Shown here piece by piece: positions 30,829 through 37,822 of a DNA stretch of 64,000 bases (position 1 is its first letter; each line of letters opens with the position of its first letter). The notes under the pieces were generated by a model, which ran no database searches, was not told the DNA's origin, and saw only the letters and a list, made by a program, of their open reading frames with translations. Source of the stretch: Siderastrea radians (lineage: Eukaryota; Cnidaria; Anthozoa; Scleractinia; Rhizangiidae); NCBI GenBank assembly GCA_964017195.1, contig OZ024896.1:31221430-31285429 (forward strand), written 5' to 3'. A program made the translations under genes and the position numbers.

Positions 30829-32229
30829 ATGCCTGACGTGAGTACGCAAACCGCCCCGGCTCACCCACGTTCCGAAGGGACCGTCAACCCGGCGTTACGG
30901 ATTTTCAAGGTGCCGCCCACGGACATTAGCATCAATGCCTATCGCATGGTCACCATCCAACCCACCACCACGGGTATCAATCCCACGGAATTCATTGTGC
31001 CAGGGTTGGACGATTTTGTGGATTTGGGACGCAGTTACTTTACCATGGAATTGAGATTGAAAAAGGATGACAACGGGAACTTGGTGGCCAATGAAAAATT
31101 GTGGCCCGTCAACAATTTGGCCCATTCCATCATCAAACAAATTGACTTGCAGTTGAATGGCACGTTGATCAGTCCACAATCCGACACTTATCATTACAAA
31201 GCTTACCTGGAAACCTTGTTGAATTATGACCGAGAAGATGGCAAGACCGTGTTGGGACCCCAAGGATGGTTCAATCAAGTGGATTCCCCACCCCAATGGA
31301 CCGACAACAATACCAACAGTGCTGGACCGCATGCAGACTACAGGAATCTCAGTGCCAATCAGAAAGGAGCCTTGGCCGCCATGGTAGCCGAAACCGCCAA
31401 GTATGCTGGAGGCGTTACCCACAGTCTGGTGTTTACCCCGCACTTGGAAGTGTTTCACACCGGCAAACTGTTGGTGCCTGGCATCGAAATCAAGATGAAA
31501 TTTCATTTCAATGGCCCTAACCTGTTTTTGAATGGCGTGGCTCTAGCCGGCCGATTGATGGAAGGGGATGTCAAACTACGGTTTCATCTCTGTCAACTGC
31601 TTTTGAATGACGCCATCTACCACAGTTTGTCTCAAAAAAGACACAATGAAGAACAAGTGGCGTCTTACCCGACCGTCCGCAGTGAAATCCGGACCTTCAG
31701 CATGCAAGGCAACCTGGTCCGCTTTGATATCCCCAACCTGCTTCAAAACAGAATACCTGACCGATTGATTGTGGGGTTGTTGGACAGCCGAGCCTTCAAT
31801 GGAGATGTCACCCGAGATCCTTTCTGCTTCCAGAAATTTGGGCTGACCTCTATTAAACAGATTGTCAAAGGAGAAGAATACCCTTATGAAACCCTACAGT
31901 TAGTGCATGACAATGGCACCCGAGATAATCTAGGTTACTTCCGTTTTCTGCAAGCCAGTGGCGCTTGGTGTAAAAAGAAAGGCAATATGGTGGAACTAGA
32001 AGATTGGGGCCAAGCTAAAAATTGTACCTTGTACATGTTTGACAATGTCGCCAATGGATGTGCTGACAGTCAAAACCTCAACCCCAAGCAAACAGGCGAT
32101 TTACAATTGGTCTTGGAATTTGGAGCCGCCCCCAATACCAATATAACGGTGCTCGTGTATGGAGAATTTGAGAACTTGCTGGAGATTGACAAGAACGGAG
32201 CCGTGTTGTATAACATTTACCAACACTGA
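30829..32229 (+). CDS. Major capsid-type (hexon-like) protein
   Basis: A 466-aa protein with the profile of the abundant ~470-aa Polinton capsid protein: a PTDISINAYRMVTIQP opening, EFIVPGLDDFVDLGRSYF, then WPVNNLAHSIIKQIDLQLNG and TYHYKAYLETLLNYDRE (about 104-151). It continues with long stretches of alternating polar and hydrophobic residues typical of beta sheets. The length suits a double jelly-roll fold, though fold cannot be proven by eye. It should form the hexon-like capsomers of the particle. Its stop overlaps the protease start (TGATG), so the two are tightly coupled. Confidence 0.8.
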   Translation: MPDVSTQTAPAHPRSEGTVNPALRIFKVPPTDISINAYRMVTIQPTTTGINPTEFIVPGLDDFVDLGRSYFTMELRLKKDDNGNLVANEKLWPVNNLAHSIIKQIDLQLNGTLISPQSDTYHYKAYLETLLNYDREDGKTVLGPQGWFNQVDSPPQWTDNNTNSAGPHADYRNLSANQKGALAAMVAETAKYAGGVTHSLVFTPHLEVFHTGKLLVPGIEIKMKFHFNGPNLFLNGVALAGRLMEGDVKLRFHLCQLLLNDAIYHSLSQKRHNEEQVASYPTVRSEIRTFSMQGNLVRFDIPNLLQNRIPDRLIVGLLDSRAFNGDVTRDPFCFQKFGLTSIKQIVKGEEYPYETLQLVHDNGTRDNLGYFRFLQASGAWCKKKGNMVELEDWGQAKNCTLYMFDNVANGCADSQNLNPKQTGDLQLVLEFGAAPNTNITVLVYGEFENLLEIDKNGAVLYNIYQH

Positions 32230-32768
32230 TGGAACACGTGGCCTTGAATAATGTGCAGTTGGATTATTTAGCCCGAGACGACCCCCAATTGAACCCGGTC
32301 TTTTACGGGACGGTGGCCTGTGATCGTTTACCCAAGAGTCCTGTCAAGACCCAACCCCAAGGGTACATTGTGAACACCGACCCACACGATCAACCGGGAC
32401 AACATTGGTTAGCGGTGTGGACGGATCGAAACGTGTGTGAAGTCCTGGACAGTTATGCTTTGCCCATGGACACGTACGTGCAAGCTACCCCGTTACGAGA
32501 TTGGATTGTGCAATATTGGAAGTATGTGGTGACCAATGGCAAGTCCCTGCAAGCCATTTCAAGCAAGAGTTGTGGTGATTACGCCTTGTTGTACTTGAAA
32601 GCCAAAGCCCGTGGACGGACCTTGCAAGACTTTTTAAATGAGTTTTCCGATCATGATTATGTAAGCAATGACCATCAAGCCGGTCAACGCCTTCAACAAT
32701 TGATTGTAGGTCAAGAAGCCAGATGGTATCAACTTTGTTGTCATCCGTATCATCAATGTAATGGTTAA
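32229..32768 (+). CDS. PRO: Adenain-like cysteine protease
   Basis: A 179-aa protein. Its ATG shares one base with the capsid stop. Catalytic pattern of the adenovirus/Ulp1 protease clan: H59 in GQHWLAVW, D74 in EVLDSYALP, then Q108 and C115 in KSCGDYALLYLK. It should mature virion precursors during assembly. The recurring QRGG sequences in the element's basic proteins are good candidates for its cleavage sites, since adenain cuts after a double-glycine type motif and Ulp1 enzymes after GG. An AATAAA overlaps the end of the gene at 32768-32773. Confidence 0.9.
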   Translation: MEHVALNNVQLDYLARDDPQLNPVFYGTVACDRLPKSPVKTQPQGYIVNTDPHDQPGQHWLAVWTDRNVCEVLDSYALPMDTYVQATPLRDWIVQYWKYVVTNGKSLQAISSKSCGDYALLYLKAKARGRTLQDFLNEFSDHDYVSNDHQAGQRLQQLIVGQEARWYQLCCHPYHQCNG

Positions 32769-32773
32769 ATAAA
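32768..32773 (+). terminator. Polyadenylation signal of the capsid-protease unit
   Basis: AATAAA starting in the last base of the protease stop codon. Confidence 0.6.
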
Positions 32774-32796
32774 ATTCGTTGGAAAAACGTGGTGTC

Positions 32797-32886
32797 GGAG
32801 TCGTAGCTCAGTCGGTAGAGCCTTTGGATCCCCCGAAAAACAGGTGTTGGGGGGATCGTGCGTGGGTTCGAGTCCCACCGATTCCA
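32797..32886 (+). tRNA. tRNA-like Pol III gene with an abnormal anticodon arm
   Basis: The acceptor stem GGAGTCG/CGATTCC pairs over 7 bp (32797-32803 with 32879-32885; one G-U pair). The D arm GCTC...GAGC (32806-32821) lies in an A box, TAGCTCAGTCGG. The T arm GTGGG-TTCGAGT-CCCAC (32862-32878) contains a perfect B box. In place of a 17-nt anticodon arm there is a ~40-nt segment with an 8-bp stem, GATCCCCC/GGGGGATC (32827-32834 with 32850-32857), and a 15-nt loop. It could be an intron-bearing tRNA or a non-decoding tRNA mimic; I cannot assign an anticodon. A run of nine Ts follows at 32900-32908. Confidence 0.7.
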
Positions 32887-32899
32887 ATAAAAAGGTGGC

Positions 32900-32908
32900 T
32901 TTTTTTTT
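32900..32908 (+). terminator. Pol III terminator after the tRNA-like gene
   Basis: Nine consecutive Ts, 14 nt past the tRNA-like unit. Such a run is normally enough to stop RNA polymerase III. Confidence 0.65.
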
Positions 32909-32929
32909 CCCCTGGGTAGTATCATCATC

Positions 32930-33583
32930 ATGCAAACGGGGAAACCGTTTCGTTTTCATACCCCCTCCTCTATCTTGGTGGTGGGACCGTCGGGATGTGG
33001 CAAAACCGTGTTTACGGAAAAACTCTTGGTAGACAACCCCGAGTTGTTTGAAACCCCGCCGACCCAAGTGCATTATTGTTATGGCGCTTGGCAAGATCGA
33101 TTTCAAGGCATGCAAGATCATGGGGTGGTGTTTCACGAAGGGATTCCCGATCATGACGCGTTGGTCCAATGGTTTCCTCAAGGACATGGGGTCCTGGTCT
33201 TGGATGATTTAATGGACGAAGGGAGTCACGATAAACGCGTGTTGGATTTATTCACCAAACATTCGCATCATCAAGGGGTGACGGTGTTGTACTTGTGTCA
33301 AGACATGTTTCCCGTGGGTCGCTATGCCAAAAGTATTTCCCGCAATGCCCATTACATTGTGGCGTTCAAGAATCCTCGAGATCAATTAGGGGTACGCAAC
33401 GTGATGCTGCAATCGTTTCCGACGACTTGGAAAGACACGTTAGAGACGTTTCATCAAGCCACCACCCGCCCGTATGGCTATTTGGTGTTGGATTTACATC
33501 CCGCCTCCTCCGATCAACAACGTGTGTTGAGTCACCTGTTAAAAGACGAAGGATGGACGCGCACCTATCAAAAGCGCCTATAA
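32930..33583 (+). CDS. ATP: FtsK/HerA (A32)-type DNA-packaging ATPase
   Basis: A 217-aa protein. Walker A GPSGCGKT is at 19-26 after a beta strand ILVV. Walker B VLVLDD is at 88-93 followed by LMDE, and LYLCQDMFP (120-128) fits the sensor strand ending in Gln, with arginines nearby (R131, R138). Size and motifs match Polinton genome-packaging ATPases, which pump DNA into preformed capsids. The tRNA-like gene lies between this gene and the protease. The stop codon sits inside the TATA box of the next gene. Confidence 0.93.
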   Translation: MQTGKPFRFHTPSSILVVGPSGCGKTVFTEKLLVDNPELFETPPTQVHYCYGAWQDRFQGMQDHGVVFHEGIPDHDALVQWFPQGHGVLVLDDLMDEGSHDKRVLDLFTKHSHHQGVTVLYLCQDMFPVGRYAKSISRNAHYIVAFKNPRDQLGVRNVMLQSFPTTWKDTLETFHQATTRPYGYLVLDLHPASSDQQRVLSHLLKDEGWTRTYQKRL

Positions 33584-33585
33584 AG
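33579..33585 (+). promoter_or_regulatory. TATA box overlapping the ATPase stop
   Basis: TATAAAG contains the TAA stop of the ATPase and lies 39 nt before the ATG at 33618. Confidence 0.6.
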
Positions 33586-33617
33586 GGACCCTTTGAACAG
33601 GAAAAGAGAGAGCAACC

Positions 33618-34706
33618 ATGGCCGATGAAGACCGTCAACCTCCGCAATCGTACGATACCGTGGCCCCCGCGGGGGTCGGGGCGACCACTAGCAACCAAGT
33701 GTCCCCAGGGACCATCCAAGAAATTTTGGATACGCGGGACTCAACCTTGATCGACCAAGCCTTTGATCAAATGACCGTTGAGGACATGATCGCGTATGTG
33801 GAACAGCTGCCCTCCCCCAGTGCGTTTAGGGCCTCTAGCCCTGCCGGGGTAGGAAGTTCGGGAAGTCAATCCTTCCGTAGCCCCCAGACCACCCCGGACT
33901 CTTCTGGGGCTCGAACGCCTGCGACTCCTCCTAGCGTACCCTTGGCGGCGGCGGGTGCTCGAACAGCGGCGGGTGCTGGGGGTAATGGGGGCGGACGTGG
34001 TGGACGTGGCGGTGGTGGACGTGGTGGTGGTGGACGTGGTGGTGGTGCTGCTGGTGCTGGTGGTGGTGGTGGTGGAGGTGCTGGTGGCGCCGGTGGCGGC
34101 GGTGGCGGCGGCGGTGGTGGTGGAGGGGGTCGTCGTGGACGACGCCCGAGACGCATACGAGGACGACGACGAAATACCCCCACGTCGCCTTTGACACCTG
34201 CCTCCAATCCAGCTACCCCTCGAGGATCTTGGAGTGATAGTACACCCCCACGTACCTTGCGTCAAGCAGATTTACAACGACGTTTACGGATGCTATTACA
34301 AGATCAAGAACAATTGGCCCAAGGACGGGAAATTGCTAATGTGACCATGACCAATAGCATTGTGACCAGTTATAACAAGGAGGAGCCCCGAGCGTACAAA
34401 CCTCGTCGTCCCGGGTATCGCCGTGAGGATGAAAACCGTCGTGTCGTTATTGAATGGATCTCGACGTCCTGGCATCCCCTTCCCGCCGGAATTGTTACAA
34501 CGAATGGATTCCTTGTATGCCTTTTACCATCAACAATGGTGGTGTTATCGAAAAATGTTGAATCATTACAAGTGTATCAATGCCTTGTTCAACGGCATGG
34601 CGTTACTCCTGATGGCTGCAGGTATGATTGCTGGCCCGCTATTGGACAACAGCACGTTGGTAGCGTGTTTGGCGGCGGTGGGCACCGTGGTCAAAGGATG
34701 GAATGA
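33618..34706 (+). CDS. Gly-rich protein; its 3' part is probably out of frame
   Basis: A 362-aa ORF. An acidic N-terminal region (ILDTRDSTLIDQAFDQ..., about 36-65) is followed by Ser/Pro-rich sequence, a Gly/Arg tract (about 120-172) and an Arg-rich, Thr/Pro-rich stretch. Then comes a segment NVTMTNSIVTSYNKEEP typical of the part that precedes the membrane domain in related Polinton proteins. From about 34423 on, a second ORF in another frame has the expected membrane-protein sequence, while this frame's last ~90 residues look random. The real protein may therefore end or switch frame near 34400-34470. Confidence 0.6.
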   Translation: MADEDRQPPQSYDTVAPAGVGATTSNQVSPGTIQEILDTRDSTLIDQAFDQMTVEDMIAYVEQLPSPSAFRASSPAGVGSSGSQSFRSPQTTPDSSGARTPATPPSVPLAAAGARTAAGAGGNGGGRGGRGGGGRGGGGRGGGAAGAGGGGGGGAGGAGGGGGGGGGGGGGRRGRRPRRIRGRRRNTPTSPLTPASNPATPRGSWSDSTPPRTLRQADLQRRLRMLLQDQEQLAQGREIANVTMTNSIVTSYNKEEPRAYKPRRPGYRREDENRRVVIEWISTSWHPLPAGIVTTNGFLVCLLPSTMVVLSKNVESLQVYQCLVQRHGVTPDGCRYDCWPAIGQQHVGSVFGGGGHRGQRME

Positions 34707-35088
34707 TTTTAAACAATATCGATTTAAAGTGACCATGAGTCGGTTTGCGTTTACCACCTATGCCAAAGCCTTGACCGAATTGAAAACCTATGTGAGAGGT
34801 GTCCCCTTGGAGGACCTGGAAGGATTTTTAATCAAGATGCAAACGTTGGATGATACCATTGTGGATTTCACCCCTCCGTTACCCAAACGATGTCTCCAAG
34901 ATTACCATCGTCATTTTGTGTACCAACCCTTGGAGGCCCTATGCTATGTAGACGGATGTCCTCGTCCCTTGAAACCCAAAGACTACTGGATCCATAAAAA
35001 GCCGCTCCCTCCCAGTCCTACACTCTTAGAACCATGGCCGTCCGACGGCGACGACGCAGAAAAAGGAAACAACGAGGAGGAGCTTTAA
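34423..35088 (+). CDS. Two-helix membrane protein conserved in Polintons
   Basis: A 221-aa ORF from its first ATG. Recognisable features are PPELLQRMDSLYAFYHQQWW (21-40), two hydrophobic helices at about 53-73 and 76-91, KGWNDFKQYRFKV (91-103), TTYAKALTELKTYVRG (111-126) and FLIKMQTLDDTIVDFTPPLPKRC (135-157). This layout recurs in many animal Polintons, where it is usually the C-terminal half of a longer protein. Here its upstream half lies in a different frame (33618 ORF). An internal start at 34423 or a frame change are both possible. A virion-membrane or entry role is speculative. Confidence 0.72.
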   Translation: MRMKTVVSLLNGSRRPGIPFPPELLQRMDSLYAFYHQQWWCYRKMLNHYKCINALFNGMALLLMAAGMIAGPLLDNSTLVACLAAVGTVVKGWNDFKQYRFKVTMSRFAFTTYAKALTELKTYVRGVPLEDLEGFLIKMQTLDDTIVDFTPPLPKRCLQDYHRHFVYQPLEALCYVDGCPRPLKPKDYWIHKKPLPPSPTLLEPWPSDGDDAEKGNNEEEL

Positions 35089-35360
35089 TGCGTCGCAAAC
35101 CCCGTTTGGTGGATAAAATTGCCCATGGCATGAGTATGTTTCTCTCAGGCCCCGCGCCTGGGTTTGGACTTGCTTTAGGCAAATTAGGCGGGCAAGCCTT
35201 AAAAGGCATTACCGATAATGTACAACATTACCGACGACAACGAGGTGGGGGTTGGTGGTCCGATTTCAAACGCAATACCCGTCAAGGTTATAAAGAGACG
35301 CAGGATGCGATCAAACAAAACAAAGCCCTTCAACGTCTATTGACGAACCGTCCATGGTGA
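35034..35360 (+). CDS. Arg-rich core protein with two QRGG sites, 108 aa
   Basis: Overlaps the end of the membrane-protein gene by 55 nt. A leader of Arg/Lys (1-12) runs into QRGG (13-16). After a Gly/Leu-rich middle (GPAPGFGLALGKLGGQALKG, 39-58) a second site, RRQRGGGWWS, has QRGG at 69-72. A polar, basic C-terminus follows. Two sites suggest processing into three pieces. Probably a DNA-binding precursor of the virion core. Confidence 0.7.
   Translation: MAVRRRRRRKRKQRGGALMRRKPRLVDKIAHGMSMFLSGPAPGFGLALGKLGGQALKGITDNVQHYRRQRGGGWWSDFKRNTRQGYKETQDAIKQNKALQRLLTNRPW
35289..35295 (+). promoter_or_regulatory. TATA-like box of the 56-aa peptide, inside the preceding ORF
   Basis: TATAAAG 65 nt before the ATG at 35354. 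Confidence 0.4.
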
Positions 35361-35524
35361 GGAGAAGAAGATTACGACGACGTCGTCGTCAACGAGGCGG
35401 TTTTTTAAACCTATTGGTCCCCGCCATGGTAGGATTAGGCAAAGCCGTGGCCTTGGAAACGGATAAACGTATAAAACGCACGATCCAAAAAGCCAATCAA
35501 CGCTATCGTCGTCGTCATCGATAA
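35354..35524 (+). CDS. Arg-rich core peptide with QRGG site, 56 aa
   Basis: A short ORF whose ATG overlaps the previous stop (ATGGTGA). Its Arg-rich leader ends in QRGG at 13-16, the same position as in the proteins at 35034 and 36704. Next comes a hydrophobic stretch FLNLLVPAMVGLGKAVAL (17-34) and a Lys/Arg-rich tail. It closely resembles the 63-aa peptide at 30006 in layout, so the two may be paralogues. Confidence 0.68.
   Translation: MVRRRRLRRRRRQRGGFLNLLVPAMVGLGKAVALETDKRIKRTIQKANQRYRRRHR
35470..35476 (+). promoter_or_regulatory. TATA box of the 35528 gene, inside the preceding ORF
   Basis: TATAAAA 52 nt before the ATG at 35528. Confidence 0.45.
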
Positions 35525-35527
35525 AAG

Positions 35528-35854
35528 ATGCAACGTCTTCGACGTCAATTACCGTTTTTACGGTCCATGTTACAAGAAGCCAATGGTTCCAAACGTCAAG
35601 AGTTGTTACAACATGCCAATGCCGATCAAATCAATGCTGTGAGTGAATTGGTTTTGAACTTCTTAAAAAACAAGATTCCTGTCACCCCACCCATGCTGGC
35701 TAAACTTCAACCCTATAAAAAGGTGCTACGCGATTTGGGACGTCGTCGACATTCCATCAAAAAACGGCGTGCGTGGTTAGTCCGACAAAAAGGACGAGGG
35801 TTGTTTCAAGGACTTCACGAGGTGTTATGTCAATGTGCTCGACCGACCCGTTAA
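35528..35854 (+). CDS. Basic core-type protein conserved in Polintons, 108 aa
   Basis: Matches the pattern of a small basic protein found in many animal Polintons: LPFLRSMLQEANGSKRQELL (8-27), AVSELVLNFLKNKIPVTP (37-54), KLQPYKKVLRDLGRR and a terminal basic QKGRGLFQGL. In relatives the last part reads as a double-glycine site followed by a hydrophobic tail; here it is KGRG. Likely associated with packaged DNA. The next gene starts within its 3' end in another frame. Confidence 0.7.
   Translation: MQRLRRQLPFLRSMLQEANGSKRQELLQHANADQINAVSELVLNFLKNKIPVTPPMLAKLQPYKKVLRDLGRRRHSIKKRRAWLVRQKGRGLFQGLHEVLCQCARPTR
35714..35721 (+). promoter_or_regulatory. TATA box of the 79-aa zinc-ribbon gene, inside the preceding ORF
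   Basis: TATAAAAA about 113 nt before the ATG at 35827. Confidence 0.4.
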
Positions 35855-36066
35855 CCCTGGCCACATGGATCACCCTGTTACAAGAGGCCAATCGGGCCAC
35901 CGACAAGTGGAAAAACGACTGTTATTATTGGAAGCATAAATATCACCTGTTGTATCGAGAGTACCAACATATGTTGAGGACCCGTCTTTGTGAGAGCTGC
36001 CGTGAGATAGAAGACGGGGAACTTTGCCCCGACTGTAGTCAACCCCTATGGACGAGGTCTACATGA
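35827..36066 (+). CDS. Small zinc-ribbon protein, 79 aa
   Basis: The ATG overlaps the previous gene by 28 nt; the frame is open further up from a GTG, but that part coincides with the upstream gene. A helical N-terminal two-thirds rich in Tyr/Trp/Lys (KWKNDCYYWKHKYHLLYREYQ, about 28-48) is followed by a compact zinc ribbon, C55-x2-C58 and C67-x2-C70. I do not recognise a family. It overlaps the next gene's start by 19 nt. Confidence 0.6.
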   Translation: MSMCSTDPLTLATWITLLQEANRATDKWKNDCYYWKHKYHLLYREYQHMLRTRLCESCREIEDGELCPDCSQPLWTRST

Positions 36067-36701
36067 TTCCCCAGAAGGACTTGAAGCAACTCATTCAATA
36101 TTACAAAGGAGAACTCACCGAAAATGCCTTGTTGAACAAAGCCGCGACGCTGGCCGCACAAAAACATGTCTTGTTAGCCAATCCCGAATTACCCCCCGCC
36201 GTGGTCAATGCTCAAACCAAACCGTTGAGTCAAGAATTAATCAAGTTAACCAAACGCATTCGTCAATTTCCCGGAGGCGTGGGGGTCGGCGCACCGGGGG
36301 CCCCGCCAGGCGAAGAAGAAGAAGAAGAAGCCGGGGATTTGGTGACGGGACCCGTGGAACAATGGTTGAAGCGCATGATAAAAGGAAGTCCGTCCACCCC
36401 CAAACCCACCATTACCCCTGCCACCAAGAAAGGTAAAGGAGCAGTCACCACTGGTAAAATTGTCAAGAAAGGGAGCCCTTCCACCAGTCGAGGGGATCTA
36501 CAATCGCGTTTAGAAGCCATTCGAGAACAACGCAAGACGTTGGAAAAAAAGTTAGCCGACAGTCGCAAAGGCAAAGGCAAAGGCAAAGGCAAAGGCAAAG
36601 GCGTCTCCCGTGAAGTGCAAGCATTAAAACCCTTACCCGGTTGGGAAGATTGGCACCGAGGCAAAAAGTTACGACGTCGATTGGATTACGACAGTGAATA
36701 A
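36048..36701 (+). CDS. Lys-rich Polinton-conserved protein, 217 aa
   Basis: The N-terminal ~75 residues (IPQKDLKQLIQYYKGELTENALLNKAATLAA... and KPLSQELIKLTKRIR) match a protein conserved in animal Polintons. A Gly/Pro linker, a run of Glu (about 89-94), a Ser/Thr/Pro/Lys-rich stretch, a predicted coiled coil (SRLEAIREQRKTLEKKLAD) and a KGKGKG microsatellite coded by AAAGGC repeats (about 36567-36602) follow. The C-terminus is basic. The function of the family is unknown; a structural or DNA-associated role fits its place among core genes. Confidence 0.68.
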   Translation: MDEVYMIPQKDLKQLIQYYKGELTENALLNKAATLAAQKHVLLANPELPPAVVNAQTKPLSQELIKLTKRIRQFPGGVGVGAPGAPPGEEEEEEAGDLVTGPVEQWLKRMIKGSPSTPKPTITPATKKGKGAVTTGKIVKKGSPSTSRGDLQSRLEAIREQRKTLEKKLADSRKGKGKGKGKGKGVSREVQALKPLPGWEDWHRGKKLRRRLDYDSE

Positions 36702-36703
36702 AC

Positions 36704-37054
36704 ATGCCTCCCAAGAGGAGAAGGGGTATCAAACGCCCCCAACGAGGAGGGGCAGTGGATGTCCAAAAATGGATTGCTAAAACCGGCAAAGAATTTCATT
36801 GGCCTGGCTATCAGTACATGGGCCCTGGGACGCATTTAGCCAAACGTCTCAAACGTGGGGATCCAGGGATCAATCGCTTGGACCAGATTGCGAAACAACA
36901 CGACATTGATTACAGTCGTGCCAAGAAATTGCAAGAGAAATGGAAAGCCGATACCAAGATGATCCAAGCCATTGATCGATTACCCGGCAAGAAAACCAAG
37001 ACGGAACGGGTGGTCAAGAAAATCATGCAAGCCAAGAAACGTTTAAAATTGTAA
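36704..37054 (+). CDS. Parvovirus-type phospholipase A2 protein
   Basis: A 116-aa protein. The leader MPPKRRRGIKRPQRGG places QRGG at 13-16. The PLA2 core then follows: calcium-loop motif YMGPGT (38-43), GDPGINRLDQIAKQHDIDYSRA with the catalytic His-Asp pair H66-D67, and a Lys-rich helical tail. Parvovirus VP1 and adintovirus proteins use this domain to breach endosomal membranes during entry. The QRGG junction suggests release of the enzyme from a basic leader by the protease. It is the last gene of the rightward late block; AATAAA follows at 37088. Confidence 0.88.
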   Translation: MPPKRRRGIKRPQRGGAVDVQKWIAKTGKEFHWPGYQYMGPGTHLAKRLKRGDPGINRLDQIAKQHDIDYSRAKKLQEKWKADTKMIQAIDRLPGKKTKTERVVKKIMQAKKRLKL

Positions 37055-37087
37055 AATTTAATGACACCCCCAGTTACATGTTGTGTA

Positions 37088-37093
37088 AATAAA
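37088..37093 (+). terminator. Polyadenylation signal of the late rightward block
   Basis: AATAAA 33 nt after the PLA2 stop, in the short gap before the convergent minus-strand gene. Confidence 0.65.
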
Positions 37094-37122
37094 AAATGAA
37101 AATGTCAAAGCACTGTCTCTTT

Positions 37123-37797
37123 TTACATAACAAAATCATCCAAATCAAACGAAGAATCCTCCATCATGTCAGTTAAAAAGTCATCAAGGTCCAACAACAA
37201 CGAGTCGTCCGATGACGGCAAGTCATCGAGTAAATTGTCTAAAAATCCTTTCCCCTCGTCCCACATGTCCATTACAGGTTGATCTATAGAATCCTCAGGG
37301 CTGGGCGAGAGGGAGTTACAAAAGTCCTTCATAAAATCTTCGACGGTCACAGTCAATTGAAGGGGCCCTAACGCTTGGCGTTTCTCCTCCGTTGCCTTTT
37401 GGACCATGGACCCTCTTTGTTGACGTAACAGGGCCGCGCTCTCACGCTTTCTCGAGGAGTATTGTTTCTGCCACCGTTGACCTGCTTGCGAATGGTAAAA
37501 GTTCCTTTTCTGCTCCCGGAGTCGATCTGCATGGCTGGCATAGTACCGTCTCATCAACTCCTTACGTTTGGCGATATACCTCGCTTGGTACACTCGCTGC
37601 TGCTCGGCCACTCGCTCAGCATTCCTGGCCCGATATTGCCGTCTAGACTCGGCTATTCGCTCGCGGTTTTGGGCATAGTACCGTCGTCTATACTCGGCGA
37701 CTCGCTCAGGATGTCGGAGCCGGTACCTAGCTCTGCAGGCTCGTTTTAGCGCCATTCGTCGTGTTTCTTTCGCCCTGAGCTCTGCTACTTCGGCCAT
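37123..37797 (-). CDS. Arg-rich repeat protein with acidic activation-like tail
   Basis: A 224-aa protein from the ATG at 37797, 26 nt after the stop of the upstream minus-strand ORF. The frame is open back to 38175, but that part overlaps the other gene and looks like its shadow. Residues 24-115 hold five to six ~15-residue repeats of the form RYR..N.ERVAE.RR. The C-terminus (about 152-224) is strongly acidic with spaced Phe/Leu/Met, ending SSFDLDDFVM, a composition like VP16-type activation domains. A basic, possibly nucleic-acid-binding part plus an acidic tail suggests a transcription regulator. No homologue is recognised. Confidence 0.62.
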   Translation of the reverse strand: MAEVAELRAKETRRMALKRACRARYRLRHPERVAEYRRRYYAQNRERIAESRRQYRARNAERVAEQQRVYQARYIAKRKELMRRYYASHADRLREQKRNFYHSQAGQRWQKQYSSRKRESAALLRQQRGSMVQKATEEKRQALGPLQLTVTVEDFMKDFCNSLSPSPEDSIDQPVMDMWDEGKGFLDNLLDDLPSSDDSLLLDLDDFLTDMMEDSSFDLDDFVM

Positions 37798-37822
37798 GAT
37801 ACCGTCGTCGCTATCTTCGCCG

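Noticed and set aside
30895..31506. 203-codon minus-strand ORF inside the capsid gene
   Set aside because: Shadow of the plus-strand codon bias. The plus frame has clear family motifs.
33741..34265. Long minus-strand and alternate-frame ORFs across the Gly-rich region (poly-Pro, poly-His, poly-Thr or Val-rich products)
   Set aside because: They mirror the GGT/GGC-rich coding tract on the plus strand; amino-acid runs differ by frame only. No promoter or start context.
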